Below are positions 5,980 to 7,049 of a stretch of 7,049 bases of DNA, in pieces. Each line of letters starts with the position of its first letter. Within the stretch, counting starts at the first letter, position 1. This DNA is from Phyllobacteriaceae bacterium (lineage in GTDB: Bacteria; Pseudomonadota; Alphaproteobacteria; Rhizobiales; Devosiaceae), in the NCBI GenBank assembly GCA_012799265.1, contig JAAZLP010000016.1, positions 1-7,049 on the forward strand. The letters run 5' to 3'. The notes beneath the pieces are model-generated. The model was not told the DNA's origin and made no database searches. It saw only the letters and a program-made list of their open reading frames with translations. The translations under genes were made by a program, and so were the position numbers.

Positions 5980-6504
5980 CTACGGAGCAGGGGCCGGCTC
6001 AATGACGGCGCAAAGCACCCGGTCGCCGGAATTGCCGGAGGGGTCCGTTACCTGATCGTCGGCCGCCGCATGGATGATCACCGCGGTGCCGTCCTCGTCA
6101 TAGACATAGCCATCCTCACCTTCGACCAACGAGACGGTGCTGGTGGTGAGGTCGAACTCGGTCAAGCCCTCGGCAGTGGCAGTGATGTTGGGCAGATCGC
6201 CCGCGTGGGGACCTTCTGGATTTTCGAGGCCGTGCTGATGGTCGGCTGGATTGAAATGGCCGCCAGCGCTTTCGAACTTTGCGGCGGCATCGCAGTTGCC
6301 CGTCTCATGGAAGTGGATGCCATGCTCGCCTTCGGTGATACCGGAGGCACCGCCTGTGAGCCGGACGCCCCCTTCGGTCTGGGTCAGCATGATCATGCCA
6401 GCTTCAACACCGTCGACGTTGATTAAAGTGCCGCCCGCTTCCTGGGCCAGTGTCGGGGTGGCCAGAAGCATGCTGGCCAGCGAGATTTTGAGAAGAGTGT
6501 GCAT
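5980..6504 (-). CDS. sodC: Periplasmic Cu,Zn superoxide dismutase
   Basis: This 174-residue enzyme converts superoxide to hydrogen peroxide and oxygen in the periplasm. A signal peptide (MHTLLKISLASMLLATPTLA, cut before Q21) precedes the Cu,Zn-SOD fold. Copper ligands are H64 and H66 in GIHFHETGNC, bridging H83 in GGHFNP, and H145 in VIIHAAADD. Zinc ligands are H83, H91, H100 and D103 in GPHAGDLPNI; the H-H-H-D spacing of 8, 9 and 3 matches the family. The disulfide pair C71/C165 and active-site R162 in GDRVLC are present, so the enzyme should be active. ATG 6504 is chosen over an in-frame ATG at 6549 because it has GGAG 7 bases upstream, starts the signal peptide directly, and the upstream ATG lies inside the promoter spacer. 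An EcfG-type promoter 29 bases upstream of the start codon points to general-stress control. The gene is divergent from an oxidoreductase gene and convergent with the ABC operon. Confidence 0.96.
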   Translation of the reverse strand: MHTLLKISLASMLLATPTLAQEAGGTLINVDGVEAGMIMLTQTEGGVRLTGGASGITEGEHGIHFHETGNCDAAAKFESAGGHFNPADHQHGLENPEGPHAGDLPNITATAEGLTEFDLTTSTVSLVEGEDGYVYDEDGTAVIIHAAADDQVTDPSGNSGDRVLCAVIEPAPAP

Positions 6505-6532
6505 GGGAAATCTCCGTGTTGCCGTGCCGGGC

Positions 6533-6557
6533 AACGACGGAGGCACCATGGCGTTCC
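6533..6557 (-). promoter_or_regulatory. EcfG-type general-stress promoter of sodC
   Basis: On the minus strand, GGAAC (6557-6553) and CGTT (6536-6533) are separated by exactly 16 bases, a full match to the alphaproteobacterial general-stress sigma consensus. Transcription would start near 6525, giving a leader of about 20 bases that contains the sodC ribosome binding site (GGAG, 6515-6512). The -10 element lies in the 5' arm of a bulged 12-bp inverted repeat (6542-6512) whose 3' arm contains that ribosome binding site. Confidence 0.75.
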
Positions 6558-6645
6558 GGCATTTGCTGTTGATCCTTTGTGATCTCTTGCCTTGCCGGGA
6601 CGTAGCCGTGACAATGGCGCGAACTGTTTCGGGAGGGTGGGTTCA

Positions 6646-7049
6646 GTGGCCGACAGCAGTCATATCGTCGGGGGCGGCCCCAAAAAGGTTCTCTATACGC
6701 TTTCCACCATCGGCAAGATGGGGGTGGGCAAGGCTGCCAAGGCGCTGACCGCCAAGAATACCTGCAAGGCCTGCGCCTATGGCATGGGCGGTCAGCATGG
6801 CGGCATGACCAATGAACTCGATGAGTTTCCCTCGGTCTGCAACAAGTCCGTGCAGGCGCAGTCGACCGATATTCAGCCGCCGATCCCCGAGCCGATTTTC
6901 GAGCACACGATTGACGATCTCGCCGAGCTGACCGGTCGCGAGATGGAACGCCTTGGCCGCCTCGGTACGCCCATCTTCCGCCGCGCCGGGTCTAACCGGT
7001 TTGAGCCGCTGGATTGGGATAGCGCGCTGGAACACGCCGCCCACCGCCT
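6646..7049 (+). CDS. N-terminal part of an FdhF/YdeP-family molybdopterin oxidoreductase (3' end outside window)
   Basis: The frame is open from GTG 6646 to the end of the window, giving 134 residues. GTG 6646 has GGAGG (6632-6636) 9 bases upstream; a GTG at 6637 is in frame but abuts the ribosome binding site, so it is less likely. The start VADSSHIVGGGPKKVLYTL, then NTCKACAYGMGGQHGGM and FPSVCNKSVQAQSTDIQPPI, then ELTGREMERLGRLGTPIFRR and FEPLDWDSALEHAA match, from memory, the opening of the formate-dehydrogenase-like FdhF/YdeP family. These are bis-molybdopterin-guanine-dinucleotide enzymes with an N-terminal iron-sulfur site. Cysteines C40, C43 and C65 are the probable cluster ligands; the usual fourth cysteine of FdhF is not at its expected place. 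The catalytic residue and cofactor-binding domains are outside the window, so the substrate is unknown and formate should not be assumed. The gene is divergent from sodC across 141 bases. Confidence 0.85.
   Translation, partial: MADSSHIVGGGPKKVLYTLSTIGKMGVGKAAKALTAKNTCKACAYGMGGQHGGMTNELDEFPSVCNKSVQAQSTDIQPPIPEPIFEHTIDDLAELTGREMERLGRLGTPIFRRAGSNRFEPLDWDSALEHAAHR

Noticed and set aside
5947..6426. 159-codon plus-strand ORF
   Set aside because: It is antisense to sodC, whose metal ligands and signal peptide are all present.
6643..7044. 133-codon minus-strand ORF at the right edge
   Set aside because: It is antisense to the oxidoreductase, which has a ribosome binding site and family-specific sequence.

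Overview
The window looks like a high-GC alphaproteobacterial chromosome, probably Hyphomicrobiales and perhaps close to Devosiaceae. That placement is an inference from C/G-rich third codon positions, the style of the exported proteins, and two perfect matches to the alphaproteobacterial general-stress (EcfG-type) promoter. No mobile element, CRISPR array, tRNA or rRNA was seen.

Layout. Positions 1-1077 hold the C-terminal part of a probable outer-membrane beta-barrel protein. About 40 bases later comes an EcfG-type promoter (GGAAC-N16-CGTT, 1117-1141). It is followed by a highly structured stretch ending in a perfect 11-bp terminator hairpin with a U-rich tail (1258-1291). This is a candidate stress-induced small RNA and the most interesting unannotated element here. 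A minus-strand hypothetical gene (1290-2036) converges on it; its 5' end has no ribosome binding site and may be damaged. Divergent from that gene is a secreted glycine-rich protein (2224-3009) with a solenoid-like repeat and its own terminator.

Positions 3204-5940 form a three-gene ABC importer operon of the NMT1/THI5-TauABC type: periplasmic binding protein, ATPase and permease. Two strong hairpins lie between the binding-protein gene and the ATPase gene, and the ATPase and permease genes overlap by 4 bases. The substrate cannot be read from the sequence.

A minus-strand periplasmic Cu,Zn superoxide dismutase gene (sodC, 5980-6504) converges on the importer. All its metal ligands are intact, and an EcfG-type promoter lies just upstream (6533-6557). 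Divergent from sodC, the first 134 codons of an FdhF/YdeP-type molybdopterin oxidoreductase (6646 onward) run off the window. It has no complete start-to-stop frame here and was found by direct translation.

Common theme: two of the transcription units (sodC and the candidate sRNA) appear to belong to the general stress response. The importer and the secreted proteins look like ordinary envelope functions.
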